A stretch of DNA of 64,000 nucleotides from the NCBI GenBank assembly GCA_018907035.1, contig JACCIC010000004.1, positions 7,787,001 through 7,851,000 of the forward strand. Direction: 5' to 3'. Origin of the DNA: Sycobia sp. Sy_11 (lineage: Eukaryota; Arthropoda; Insecta; Hymenoptera; Epichrysomallidae). Under the pieces are notes generated by a model. It searched no databases. It worked only from the letters and a program-made list of their open reading frames with translations, and was not told where the DNA came from. Position 1 is the first letter of the stretch; each line of letters starts with the position of its first letter. The position numbers were made by a program, and so were the translations under genes. Positions 1 to 13,183 of the stretch are shown here, piece after piece.

Positions 1-90
1 ACGTAAATTTCTTTTAATAAATTTAAATATGTACACTGATGTTTAAAGTTACGTAAATATTTCAAAGATATATACGTTTTATAATTATAG

Positions 91-1955
91 ATGTCGGTAT
101 CAACACCAATTTGAGAATTTGGTTTATATCTGTAAGAAATGTCATAGTAATGGAAATGAAGTCGTCGTTACAAGCCGTATTCAAACTCAAAATGATAATA
201 GTTGGTATGGTTTAGCTAAATATGCTTGGTCAGGATACGTTATTGAATGTCCTCATTGTGGTGAAATTTATCGAAGCAGACAGCATTGGTTTGGTAATAA
301 AAATCCTGAAGATGCCGCAGTAAGGACGGAAATTACTCATGTTTGGAATTTGGTATGTTCTTAATAAGAAAAATTATAAAGTGACTAGTTGTTAAATATC
401 TTATAAATGTTAAATTTTTAAAGAAATTAATCCTGTTTTATTTTAATTAAATTAAATTTTATTTCTTCATTTTTATTTTATTTATTTAAAAATTAAATTT
501 TATTTATTATTGCTTTTTATTTATTGTATAAAATGTTAATTCAGAATTGACATTGCTTTTTGTAGTACTGTAGGGAATTTGTATATCACATTAAATTAAT
601 GTCAATTTATATTATAAATAATAGACAAATTTATCATTGACGACGCAAAACACGGCCCAACGAGTAGTCGATGGCGTTTCTTACATCACGGAAGCTGTGA
701 CAAATATCTCCTTACAGCCGACGAAAGCGTTGTCGGCATGGGTAGCCGATCAGGTTGCACCTACTTACTGGCGTCCAAACAACGAGATTCGTCACTGTCA
801 CAAGTGCAAAGTGCCCTTTCTGCCGACTGATACAAAGCACCATTGTCGCGCTTGTGGCGAAGGCTTTTGTGCTAAATGCTCGTCCCATAAAAAATGTGTA
901 CCTTCTCGAAATTGGTCCACGCCTGTGCGTGTATGCGATGACTGCTATGACCGTGATGCTAATTGTAACGAAGAACTTATAGAAACAACAGCACAAACCG
1001 AAGACGTGAGCGTGAGAAAAGTTTCGGAGCAAGTAGTATCTACATTAAGTGCTGTTGGAACAGTTTTTACTTATTCCAAATGTAAGTTATTAATTTAATC
1101 TAAAAGGATATTTTAGAACATTTTAGTACATTTCAGAATTTAAATACTATTTTCTATGTAAAGATTAATACATTAATTAATAAATATATTAATTTAAAAA
1201 TTTATTGTGAATAATAGATGTAAAAAGCAACTTTAATATATAGTACTTTTTGTTCTGAACATGATAAAATATTTTTTTAATTATGTTCTTTATTATAAAT
1301 CTAAAAGTCGATAAGTGAGAAAACTAAATAATTATATATAAAACATTTCCAATTTTGTTAATAATAATTTAATAAGTATTCCAACGTTTTTTTTTTCACG
1401 TTATATTCAGTATTTATATTACATATATAATTTTAACTCTATATTTTAAATTTTAATCTAATTAATTTATCATTAATTGTAATAAATTTATAATTTAATA
1501 AAAAATAATATTTTAAATAATTTTTAAAACAGAGTAATTGGAGTACTGGAAACTATTAATATACCTAGTTTTGAATTTGTTAAATATATATTTATGTCAA
1601 ATTTAATTCGATTAAATATTTTAGTTAATATAAGAATTGAGTAACAAATTCTATATATTTTTCAAATAATAAAACAGTGAAAATGAAACATTATTATTAT
1701 TAGTATTAATATTTAATTATTATATTTGCAGCTATAATAAAAGATACTGCAAGACCAACATATTGGGTACCTGACTCAGAGGTTGTGAGTTGCTGCGTGT
1801 GTGAGAAATTATTTAATGATGTTATAACCCTGCATCACTGTAGAGATTGTGGACGTGGTGTATGTGCTTTGTGCTCGCAGCATCGTAAGCCCATACCACG
1901 AAGAGGTTGGGATAAGCCAGTTCGAGTGTGCGACAAATGTACTAAGATTGACTAA
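91..1955 (+). CDS. ZFYVE1: Zinc finger FYVE domain-containing protein 1 (DFCP1), last three exons
   Basis: Three exons join in phase: 91-352 (acceptor AG at 89-90, donor GTATGT at 353), 625-1081 (acceptor ATAG, donor GTAAGT at 1082) and 1732-1955 (acceptor TTTGCAG, stop TAA 1953-1955). The first exon encodes a cysteine-rich segment (CKKC, then [18 protein letters not shown]) characteristic of this family just before the FYVE fingers. Two FYVE fingers follow: YWRPN with [12 protein letters not shown] at about 766-880, and YWVPD with [12 protein letters not shown] at about 1761-1870. The final residues PVRVCDKC close the second finger. In animals this protein binds phosphatidylinositol 3-phosphate on ER-derived omegasomes and Golgi and also associates with lipid droplets. 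The N-terminal nucleotide-binding half lies outside the window. The second finger has TLHHCR, lacking the basic residue before HH. The family call is firm; only the C-terminal part is seen. Confidence 0.93.
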
Positions 1956-4900
1956 CACCGCAAAAACTGCTGAGATTATTTTCTTACTGATTGTATAAGT
2001 TTATGAGCAATGATTGTTTCGTTGCAGGGATCAACACTGGCTCAAGCTCTGAAATAACTTCAATGTATTTTTACCAGTTTACATATCAAAATTTCTTGAA
2101 TCTAAAGCCTTTGTCAGTACCTTGCCTTTATTGTAAGATTACAAAATATTATAGGTACTAATAATATGATTGAGGCAACATTGTACAAATATTATTATTA
2201 CATCAATCGCAAGTAAATAAGGCATTTATATAATTTTAAGAATTTTACTTAGTTGATGCAAATGGCTCTTTGTTTTTATTCTGGTAACCATGAGCCTTGA
2301 TTTATAATCGTGATACTTTTGTAACACAAAAATTTTATTTAAAATATTAATACCATATTTCAATGGTATTAAATCATTTTTGCTATAAAAATAGAGCTTT
2401 TTTCTTTTATTTTTAAAATCGAAAAAAATTTAGTTACATTCTATATGAATTTATGAAATAACATGATTTATCCAAAAAGACTTAGAATGCATTTTATTTT
2501 TAAACGTTTAAACTAATTTTCACAATTTGCCATATTAAAGTAAATATATATTTTGCTAAAAATAAAATTTTCGAGCACCTAAAACTTTGTAGATTCTTAG
2601 TTCTACAAAAAGCAAAACAAAAAAAGAAAAGAAAAGAAAAAGAACAGAAAAATAAGATCTATTTTTTTATAACAATTAACTATGATTAATCGATTATTCA
2701 TTAAAACTGATTATTTTATTTTTATCTAAGAAATTTACTATTTATTCTGAAAGCATTTTAATTTTTATATCAATAGATGTTATATTTACGAAAAATATAT
2801 ATAGACATTAACCCACCTTATTTGTTAATAGATTTTATATGTTAATGTATATATAAAACAAAAATTAAAAAATAATATGAAAATACTATAGATTTAACAA
2901 GTATAAAATATTTAAGGAAAAGATTTGACAGGCCAGTATTGGTCCTTAATTCGATATCACAATACTCAATATTTCAAAGATTAATTTTTTAAATTTAAAT
3001 ACAGTCTAAAATAAATAGCGCATGTAAATGAAATATCGAAGAATGTTCAAATATTTTTTTTACTCACGTTCAAGTCTATTTTTATTATATTTTTATATAC
3101 AATTCAAATAATATAAACTTGAAAACTAAACGAAAGAGAATTTTTCATAAAATTTACCGAACTCTACAAAAACTATAGTTTTGAGAAATAATTAACAAGC
3201 AATATTATGTAAAATATTAGAATTAGACACAGATATATTTATAGACAGCTTGTTAAAAACTTGTAGATCAAAGATAACTTTATCCTTATGAAAATTTTCT
3301 AATATCATATTTAAAACAATTTGTCGTAATTAGTGTTGCAAATAAAACCTAGTTTTGTTTCAATTTTTAATACAGTATCTCAAAAATAGTTACTTCGACC
3401 ATAAATTTCGCCCTTCATTAAAATAAGTCGAAAAATGAATTCGACAAAGTCAATGTATCTTTCTTCTGTACATAACGAAAAAATTGCGCAATACAGTTAT
3501 TTAGCTAATGTGTAATATACTATGTGATGTTCAATCAGGACTGGTTCATTAAAATACGAATAAGGTTCAAACTTGGCTGTGAAAAAAAAACAATCTATTG
3601 AAATTGTACTTTTCTGAAAAAGATCGATTACGGAAAACAATCTTCTATATTCCAACTATTTTTTTATTTTTTTCCGAATTTTCGTGTTTGTAATAGATAA
3701 TAAGCTGTTACATTCCACGAAAGTAGAATTGTTGCACGAATACTAGAGGATAGTTCGAAGACAAATTCTTAAAAAATTAAATGCAAATATAAAAAATAGA
3801 AAAGGAATAATCTATTATAAATTGTATTTCTTATAATAAAAACTAATATTGAAGTGATATTTGTTAGTCTTATTTATTATATTTTCTGAAACAATACAAT
3901 TATAATTTAGGTTTATTTATATAATATAGAAATTGTCATAATTTATCTTAATTACATTTTATTCAGTTGGTAAAAGTATTATAGATGTTTTTTCTTTTCT
4001 TAATTGACTGTTCAATAAAATTGTATGGCTATAAATTCTTTTTGTTTACTAAAGAAAGAACTCTTTTCATACTCTTCGCTAAAACATTGGGAAAATTAAA
4101 TAGTGTAGCAATATAGTCCTGATAACCATTTTCTTTTGAGCCATCAATCATGTAAAAACACAGGATAGAAACAATTTTCATAAACCGTAACAAATGTCTA
4201 ACAATATTGTCACTGCGATAAGCATAAAAGAGTTTCAAGAGTTTTCCCCGATTTTTCCATTAGATTGTAGAAAATTGTCTAGAAATTAAATTTTAATAAT
4301 AATTCAGTTTTTATACTTTGTATTAATGATAATTATGTTTTGAATAATATAAAGAAGTTTTTAATAAATCTATATGCATTTTTCAATTTACATCTTTCTA
4401 ATATAAACGACTCGGCTTAAGTATTTTTCTGTATTAAATCTAATAATAAAAGTACAGAAGTAGCATCTTACTTCTATTGATCTTATCTTTTTCTTAATAA
4501 AATACATTATTTTATTTTACTAAACACAAGTACTTTAATTATTAATAAGAAATGTGTTTTTCTTGAAACATAGGAACTAAACATTTACTTAATTTTTAAT
4601 TTAAACGATAGTTTATTCTGTAATTATAAAATTTACTTGACAGATTTTTTCTTTATATACGTATTTATTACGGTAATATTTTTTTATGTTCTATTGCCAT
4701 TGCACATACCAAGTCAACTTGTAGCACATATTTGTCACGTAATAGTATTTTATTGCTATTTAATGGTTCTTATATAATTTATATTGAAATAGACAAAGTG
4801 TTTTCATGATAAAACTGTCATGTCAGCGTGTAAAAGATTCAAGTTCAGGGTTAAATTTTGAATCGATATTAATTATATTAAACAATTATTACACAAATTG

Positions 4901-5150
4901 ATTTAAATGTTTATTTTTGTGCGATTTGGCTAGATTTGAGTATAAAATTATTAGATAATAATGTAGAATGATTTATGACTTTTATTTTTATTTTAATTTT
5001 AATACTTTTATTTTTCATTTTGATTACCAACACATTTACAAATTTCATATTATTTTATCCATAAATATGAAAAAAATAAATAACTTATCTTTATTAATCG
5101 TAGACGATTGAATCAATTGATTTCTTTCTATACGAAACCGACTAAATTCT
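1956..5150. other. AT-rich intergenic DNA with ZFYVE1 3' UTR
   Basis: No convincing coding sequence on either strand. The ZFYVE1 3' UTR must start here; an AATAAA at 2561-2566 is one candidate polyadenylation signal, but AT richness makes such hexamers common. The minus-strand frame at 4029-4238 has no recognisable domain or splice context and is taken as chance. Confidence 0.6.
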
Positions 5151-5159
5151 ATCGTATCA

Positions 5160-7700
5160 AGCAGGGGCGTCGCAAGATATCTGGTAGCCTGGTAAAACAA
5201 AACAAGACGTAACTAGACCGAGTGTCTGGAAAATCAGAGATAAGGAATCATAGAAAAGCTTCTCGATATCAAGCTGTATCAAGTTTAAATGCTAAACTTT
5301 AAACTCCCAAACTAAACTATTTGAAGATATGTGATTCTCTGAACTTTTATATCCATATTGTCATAAATATTTCGTGTTAACAGTTTATAAATAAATATTT
5401 ATACGAAGAATTTGATAGTTTAATTTCTGAGGATGAACCGTAGCGGTTTGAAACGTCGGACACCAAAGGAGAAGATAAGGTGGTGGGGGCAGTCAGATTG
5501 TTCTTCACTAACATAGATTATAGTTTGTCACACAGTATTTCGCGTATCAAATACGAAACTCAAATCCCGCACTGTATAATCAAATAAATTTTTGATTTTT
5601 TTTTCTTTTACCAATATCGTCCAACTACAATAATTAACTCAACAAAGGGGAATTCTTCCCGAGTCTGGAGTCGCAGGATTAACTCCGAAATTGAGTGAAT
5701 CCTACTACTTCCCACCAAAACTTTATTCAAAGTAAATTTTCTTTTATTTAGTCACCACTACTCTATGTATAATTCAACAAATGTTAATTTAAATAATAAA
5801 AAAAAAAACTTACCCGTCTTCCATTCAATATAATTAATAATAGGATAATAATTAATACTTATATCACCTCAATAACTATAGATTGATTATTTTCATATTA
5901 ATTTCATAACAATTCTTATTTCCATGAATATATATAAATTTCTATATCTCCATTTGATCGTTTCCTTACTTTACCTCCACTTTACTTCCTCAATCTTAGT
6001 TCCTCACTTCTGAATTTTCTTCTCTGTCTCTCTCTCTCTCTCTCTCTCCCTCTCTATCCCTCTCACTTTCTCTCTCTTTTTCTTTCCCTCCTCACACTAT
6101 TACTGAAATTTCACTTTCCTTTATTACAATAATTTCCCATTAATCCCCACTCACTACCGCCATTCAAATAACACTTCACAACTTGAAAATTCTCAAAAGA
6201 AAAAAAACTAATAGAGAACCTCACGAAAGAAAGAACTTCAATTTCTTCTAATCTCTACAAGAGTCAGAAATCAACTGCTCTCTCCACAAAAATTAACATC
6301 CCCTCTTACTTCAAATACCGCCAATTTATTATTTCTTGGTGGGCACCAATTACCTTAATCAATTTATTAAACACTCAAATTTATTAATTTATCAAACAGG
6401 TATTGGTTCCCACCTTTACTACATAAGTCTTAATCCGGTTCCGCTTCCTTCCTATAACTCCTGATTGGAGCAATTAATCTGCCCTTTCATTTGAATTTCG
6501 CGTGCGAATGTACTTAATTCATTTGAAGTCGGTAAGAAGGATCTCCACTACTATCGGCCATCTACCGGACGCACAACGACATTTCTATACATCTCTTTTT
6601 TTTTTCTTTAATGCCTGAAATGAATATTCTATGCATTCGTAACATTCCAGTAGTCCTTTTTCCGTTCCGCTCTCACCTCGCCGCCTACGTTAACGAGTAC
6701 TACTACGATCTAACCATCTTTCTTTTTTTTCAGATTAATTAATAACTTAAGTGACGCCTACCATACGTCACATTATTAACAATTCTTTCTTCAGTTTTGC
6801 AGTCTTTACACAACAGACATCACAAGTACATTTTTTTAATTTTAAAATTGATATCCCCAATGCAGCTTCTAGTAAATCATGCGTTAACATTAGAATATTT
6901 AGATACAAGAGCTTCTAAATGTTATTAATTATAATTACCCACTCCGTGAATTTAATTTTATTGCTTTTAATAGAAAATTAAGGGAGATTATTTTCAATAA
7001 TTAAAACTTTTGAATTGACATTCATTTTTCATGTTTCAGGTTTTCATCAATTCAGGTTTATAATAAAATATATTATTTTATTTAATGCTATTTAAATTAT
7101 ATCATTATTACACTCTACACAATTTTAATATTATTATAACTTTTTGTATTACTTATAGTAAACCGTCAATTTACTTACAAGATCAGAAAATAATGTCGTA
7201 ATAATAATATGTTTGGTTGTTAGCGAAATTTAGAAAAGATAACGAAAACTTTATGAAGATAAACTCAAAAAGAACTAGCAATATATTCGAATTATTAATA
7301 TATTCAATAAAGAACTATGCGAGAACTATTAAATGCTTTGAAACAAAGAGGTAAATTTTTCCAATTGTTTATTTAACTTGGTTATCAATAGATCTCATGT
7401 ATCAAATTATATGATTACAGATCCCTTATTGTTTTACTGTTTTCAGATTATTTAGTCACTTTAGTGACGTATACCATACGTCACAAGTTTATTATTTTTA
7501 TTTTATTTTATTATTTTTAGTGTTTAATCTAATTTATTTTTAGTAATAACTTTTATTTCAAATTCTTCTGGGGTGATAATAAACAAGGACTTTGATGATC
7601 ATAAACTCTGACTGTCATTATTTTATATCATATATTATAGTATAAAGACTGTAAGACCGATAAAAATATTTATTAATTAATTAATTTTAAGAATTTGACC
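5160..7700. repeat. Composite interspersed repeat, foldback family copy with inserted DNA
   Basis: About 5437-5525 matches the central loop and inner right arm of the palindrome at 39,095-39,683: both have CCGTAGCG, then GAAACGT(C/T)GGAC, then GG(G/A)CAGTCAGA and TTCACTAAC/TTTACTAAC. About 7570-7690 matches the outer right arm: GGGGTGA, AAACAAGGAC, CTGACTGTCATTA, then GACTGTAAGACC followed by an A-rich stretch. The two pieces are in the order expected for one copy of the family, with about 2 kb of unrelated DNA between them. That inner DNA has a CT-rich tract at about 6020-6080 and a pair of direct repeats ending in hairpins (6731-6771 and 7441-7484). No coding sequence is visible. Confidence 0.5.
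6731..7484. repeat. Pair of direct repeats, each ending in a GTGACG...CGTCAC hairpin
   Basis: Copy 1 (6731-6771) and copy 2 (about 7441-7484) share a CAGATTA start and an AGTGACG..TACCATACGTCAC end and lie about 713 bp apart in the same orientation. In copy 2 the end is a perfect 9-bp hairpin, GTGACGTAT-ACC-ATACGTCAC; in copy 1 two bases of the stem are changed. The arrangement fits terminal repeats of a small element, or two copies of one end. No protein is encoded between them. Confidence 0.5.
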
Positions 7701-9555
7701 TTTTTTAGATATTATTACAATGATATTCCATTTTTAAAATAATTAAAATTACAAGGTTTAAAGCTTGCGAGTTTTATTTCTGGGTAGCGGAGGGGGGGGG
7801 GGGTGGCGCAAAATACCAGAAACAGAAAAATGTTGAAATAACGACCCTATGTTACTAAGTGTAAAATCATCTCTTTGCTAATCCTTGTCAGGACTTTGAC
7901 AAACTTTATCAAGCATTGCTAAATGTGTCAAATTGAGATGCTTAATGTTACGTCGCAGGTCAAGAAACCAGTCGTTTCCTTTACTCTGGCAGGTACTCGG
8001 CAAGGGCAGTGTGTATTAGTTCCACCTTTGGAGGCGTTGTCTCGATTTCGATCCTCCTCTGGAATCGCAAAGATAGCAGCGAAGCTGTCGAATGGATAGC
8101 GACGCCTAAGTATTGGCAGTGCGTGTATGGCCTATTTTCTATAGCGGCTGAAAGGTGTGTGTGCTGGGCTCGTTTGATCCATTCGTCGCTCCATCCGTAG
8201 ATTAGCCGGCTACCAAGCGTGTATGAGTAGCTCGTATTTGTTGAAAAATTCCTAATTGTGTTAATCGGGAAAAGAAAATATTTAAACGAATTCTAAGAAG
8301 TCCTTCTTATCTCTATTCTTTATAGGTCTTGGAGTTTTTCGAATTAGCAAAGTTACAATTCCACCAATAGGCGGTTAAGCAATAATAAAATAAAATAAAA
8401 CGAAAAATTCTCGCGTCGTATGACAAAAGAAAATGGCTACGATTCACGAAACAAAAAATGATACGTCGTGCGATAATAGCGTCAAACAAATTTTAATGGA
8501 AACGTGTACAATCTATCGCGATTAGCTAATGAAGTTATACAATTAAATACTTTTAATTAGTTAATTTCGTAGAGTCGACAGGAAAATGAAAAAGGCGGGG
8601 AAAAAATAATGTTGTGGATAAGGAATTCGATTTGAAGGAAATATATCAAGAGCGGCAAATGTGAGGTCTGCTCAGGAACGGAGAAAGAAGTCGACTGAAG
8701 AAGGTACGCGGAGTCTCGTGCGAGTAGCTGACTTCTTAAGACGCTCGCTCTGATTGGTCGAGAGTGTTCGCCTCACTTACACAGTAGTCAAATAGTTGAC
8801 GGCCGCTGTCGTGTTCGACATACATTCAAAATATACATTCTTTTATATATTCTTAACGCAACGTATGATATGTTGATCGGAGATCGCAACTGAATTTCTG
8901 ATTTTTGTTTACTTGTTACCTATTTGTTCTAACGAATAATTTAGCCAATAATTGCGTTCTTCTCAGAAACGCCTCGATAAATGTCGTCTAATCGCTCCAA
9001 TCTACAATATTTACATTTATTTAGCGCAATTCCTATTTTCAATAACATATAAAATTAAAATCTACGCAAATTCACAAATCGCAATATGCTTTTTATTTTG
9101 ATAAGATTTTGAGAAAAAAAAGTCAGATTTTTTTTGGCGCATGATATAACACTTAATATATATTTGTCATGAATATGAACAACTTCTCGGAATATTATAA
9201 GGAAAGTCAATTTCTAATTCCAAATTTCGTTTAAAGTATATTTCTATAAATTGTATAGAAAACTTTTTGTTTTCAATATTTTTCATCTTTTTTCATTAAA
9301 AGAAAGAATTTTTTAATTTGAAACTAATTTTGTTTTATAAAAATCAACCATCTTCACAAACTTGATACAGAACCTTTTTGCAGTGCTTAAATTGTTAGAA
9401 CAATTTTTATTCTCCATTTATATTAATAAAGTACACATCAAATATGCTTTTAAATTTAAACGAGGAGAATTTACGTGAGGAATTTGAGATGGTAATTAAA
9501 AATTTTTCCATTTCGCTGAATTTTGCAAGACATTCTGCACCAATCGCTGCTAGAC
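7701..9555. other. Intergenic; G-run and CpG-rich block
   Basis: A run of 12 G occurs at 7792-7803. The block 8640-8830 is clearly richer in GC and CpG than its surroundings and contains a reversed CCAAT box (GATTGG at about 8752). It could be a promoter or non-coding first exon, but no matching gene was identified. The open frame at 8009-8200 has no recognisable domain and is not called. Confidence 0.35.
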
Positions 9556-10008
9556 GTTGCCATACTTTTCCAGACTCAGTGTGAGAAATTTAGTTAAACG
9601 TTTACAGATATATATATACCTACACAAAAAATTTGCGGCAAAAGTATGTGGCGATATATTTCCATACACATTGAAATTCATATTCACAGTTTCACTATAT
9701 ATAGGGGTGCACCTATATTATAATATTGTATATAGATAAATTTTCGATGCGGCGTATACATAATATAACAGAGACGCGATTTCGAATAATAATCTTCCGC
9801 CAGACCTCGTTAAAACGCGTGCGATGCGATGAACTAAATTTCTATATCTCGCCTAATATATATATAAGAAGCGCATCGCGCTTTCTGCGTCGCTTCCACA
9901 CTTGCCGATCTAATTCATTTCCGCAATTTATAACCGATGCTCTTATCGACATATATGTTCCATCGACTTTACCGCTTAATAATAATGAATGCGAGTGTAG
10001 AATATATA

Positions 10009-10028
10009 ACACACGCACACACACACAC

Positions 10029-10079
<51 letters not shown>

Positions 10080-10093
10080 TATATATATATATA
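10009..10093. repeat. Compound microsatellite (CA)n-(GC)n-(TA)n
   Basis: A CA array with two CG interruptions is followed by alternating GC and then AT dinucleotides. All parts are alternating purine-pyrimidine, the type of sequence able to adopt Z-DNA. Overlapping open frames here are artefacts of the repeat. Confidence 0.95.
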
Positions 10094-10363
10094 AATACAT
10101 GCTATAAAATAGTATATATAAATCTATCCGAGACAGCGACAAATACCGCTAGTAGAGAGTCTATGTAGCTGCAGAAGTGGCAATAATACATCGCGGTTAA
10201 AGTACACGCCGCGGTTTATTGTAGTACCAAAGTGAGTTTTCCGATATTAATACCAGCATCATCATGGAAGGAATATTGTTAAAAGTGAAAAAAAAAATAA
10301 AAATCCCGTGCGGTATTTGTTTCGTATAATTTTCAAAAATTATGGGTATTCAAGTAATTAATT

Positions 10364-10366
<3 letters not shown>

Positions 10367-10431
<65 letters not shown>
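10367..10431. repeat. (TA)n microsatellite
   Basis: About 65 bp of uninterrupted AT dinucleotides. The flanks, from 10,094 to the ankyrin gene at about 11,740, are AT-rich and show no gene. Confidence 0.97.
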
Positions 10432-10433
<2 letters not shown>

Positions 10434-12578
10434 CTATACCGTTGCAAATGCACGGTGGATATTGATATAGTGTTTATGTATAGTGAAATTATTATACAAT
10501 TTACTCTATAGATCACATATACATTACAAGACGCTTTAAACGTTTATTGAACTTTATTTTTGGATAAAGTAAATAAATTGCACTCATTAAAGGAATACTA
10601 CACCGTTAAATAAAAAGTAACTCGAAGGTAATTCGAAGCAGCTCGTTTATGATTCTCTCATGCTTCAGTCGTTCACAATATTAATATTCGAAAATATAGA
10701 AAATTAATCAAGCTTTACTAAGTTTTTTTAATTTTATATTACATGCATTGTAGGGTCGTTAATCTTATTTTAATATCATTAAATCGAATTTAATACCTTA
10801 ATATAAGCAATATTATAATATTCAAATAAAGCTCAAATGAATGGCACAAAACTAATCTGTCTGAAATTCATATATCCGAACTATTACTCTTCATCGGCGT
10901 TTCAACAACTTTTGTTCAAGTTCTATTAATTCAATAATTAATTATTTTATAATACAAATACATAAATAAATATTTTTATTCACAATATAACAAAGAAAGT
11001 ATACATTTTAAGTTTTAGATATATGGTAGTTTCAAAGATGCTCTATACATGCATAGAGTATTTCTTTAATTACTAAATTTATTTGATTACCGCATTTCAT
11101 TAACTTTCAAATGTTAACGTTAATTAAAAGAGTATTTGTGACTAGAACTGACGGAATTTTTGTAAGTAATGAATAGAATAATTCAATATACATAGATGTA
11201 GTGTTACATTTAAACTGTATTTAGTATAGAAGTACGTAATTCTCAACATAAACTATAGAGGTACAACACGGTTATATTATCAGATTGAAGTGAAAATGGC
11301 ATCCAAATTATTTTTAAATATACTTTGTAGATTTTTAGTATCATTTTTATTATATATATTGCTTTTGTGAATATGAACGTAAGTCGTTTCTGAAATGAAG
11401 CGTTTATAATAATTAGTTTTTACATTGACAATTTTTCAATAGATTTGAGTCTTATTAGTATATTATAATCTTATTTAAAATTTATGACATTTATAAAGAA
11501 AGTCGCTTGATTAATTAAATTCGCGCATATAGAATGATAGTTTGTTGCACTAACTCACATTTGCACTACTTTCTTTTAATAATTTTGTAGCTTTGAATAC
11601 GAATAAATTTATATTAAAAAAAAGGATAAAGAGAAAAACAACCCACTAAATTTTTTCACTTTTTTTAGCTGGCCAGTCATAACTTTATGCCTTGTGGAAT
11701 TAAAAGTATATAAATCAGCGTAACAAAAATGTTCATGCAGGATTGAGACATTTTTCAATAAATTAAATTTTTTACGATTGACAAATGGAAATTTACATCA
11801 TTTTTTTGATGAGCACATTTTAAAGGATACGAAGAAGATCAATTGGCTTGTGGAACAGTACCTGAAACACAAAGAAATGTCAACTGTTAATTTTCTGCTG
11901 TCACAAGGCGTCGCAATCGATATTCTAAACGAACAGAAACAAACTGCAATCCACATCTCTGCATACAAAGGTAACTTCGAAGCTATCAATTTGCTGTTTC
12001 CCTACTACGATAACGTGAACTACATCGACGACAATGGCATGTCCCATTTCCACGTGGCCTGCATGGCCGGCAACGTCGAAGTCGTGCGAAAATTCCTCGA
12101 CAGTGGCGTCGACACCAACTGTCGCCTCGACGACCGCGACCAGAATCTTGCGCCTCTGCATCTGGCCGTGATGTTTCAACGGACCGAGGTCGTTCGGCTC
12201 TTGCTGAATCACGGGGCGAATCCCAGTCCGGTGACTTGCTTCGGTACGACACCCCTTCACCTGGCCTGTCAGGGTGACACAGAATCAATATTCACGATCG
12301 TCAACGTGAAAAAATGCGACCTGAACGGTTACGAGACACTGAGGTCTGTGGTCGAGCAGGAACACGAGCTGGAGATAGCTAAGCTGTTGGTCGAGCATGG
12401 GGCCGAAGTTAATGTAGGGAATTGCTCGGGTGACACGCCCATGAATTACATCTTCAACGTCGATCATCCGAGAAAGCTCGAGAAAATTGTTTCAAGTTTC
12501 GATCCCGGCACGCTTATCAAGCTGCCAATTCGGGCGTTTCGCAACAGGCAGAGGGACAAAATTAAATTCCTGCTCAGC

Positions 12579-12581
12579 TGA
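12579..12581 (+). other. Single in-frame stop codon TGA in the ankyrin gene
   Basis: The stop falls where an ankyrin repeat should read LLS-x-GADV, at the helix-turn position. The reading frame is identical before and after it. A CGA to TGA transition at a CpG would explain it, since arginine is common there; this is inference. The next base is G. Confidence 0.85.
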
Positions 12582-13183
12582 GGAGCAGATGTCGGGTTGG
12601 CCAACGTCAATGGTGATACTATTCTCCATCTGGTTATCAGACATTCAAAGGGATCTCGTCAACCGTTGGATTTCGAGATGGTGCACTTCGAAGACGATGC
12701 TCTTGCGCAAACGATCGCGTTGTTGATGAGGCATGGGTCTGACGTTAACGCAAAGAATAACAAAGGCCAATCATCGTTGCAGCTGGCGCTCGATTTTCTG
12801 AGTTCGAAGATAGTTCAAATTCTTTTAGATTATAATGCCGATGTCACGGGCATTCGGTTTGATGGCTTCTGTTGTGACGAGGATATTCCCTGCTTATGGG
12901 CAACAGATAACCTGATCAAAATTGTTAATGCGCTGAAAATTAAAGGCTTTCATCTAAATCAAAGGGAAAATTTCAATATCTTAAAATTTTTTGTCAGTAA
13001 TAACTCTAAATATTCATATCTCATTCTGAGCGAGAAACCGATATACCACAAGATAAAAAATCTTCTGGAATTCGGTAAAATAAATTTCATATTTTTAATT
13101 GAATTCTATTTTTATTTCGCTACGTGCACTAAAAATTCATAATTAATCACTGACGCAATAAAATATGATTTTAATTTTGCTAG

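Noticed and set aside
712..1032. Minus-strand 106-codon frame across the FYVE exon
   Set aside because: It lies opposite a clearly coding exon and has no domain; it is a shadow frame.
9557..10094. Overlapping open frames near the CA/GC/TA array
   Set aside because: They are created by the dinucleotide repeats (HTHT and RARA runs) and have no other support.
11925..12288. Minus-strand frames of 100-111 codons opposite the ankyrin gene
   Set aside because: Shadow frames of a GC-richer coding region; no motif on that strand.
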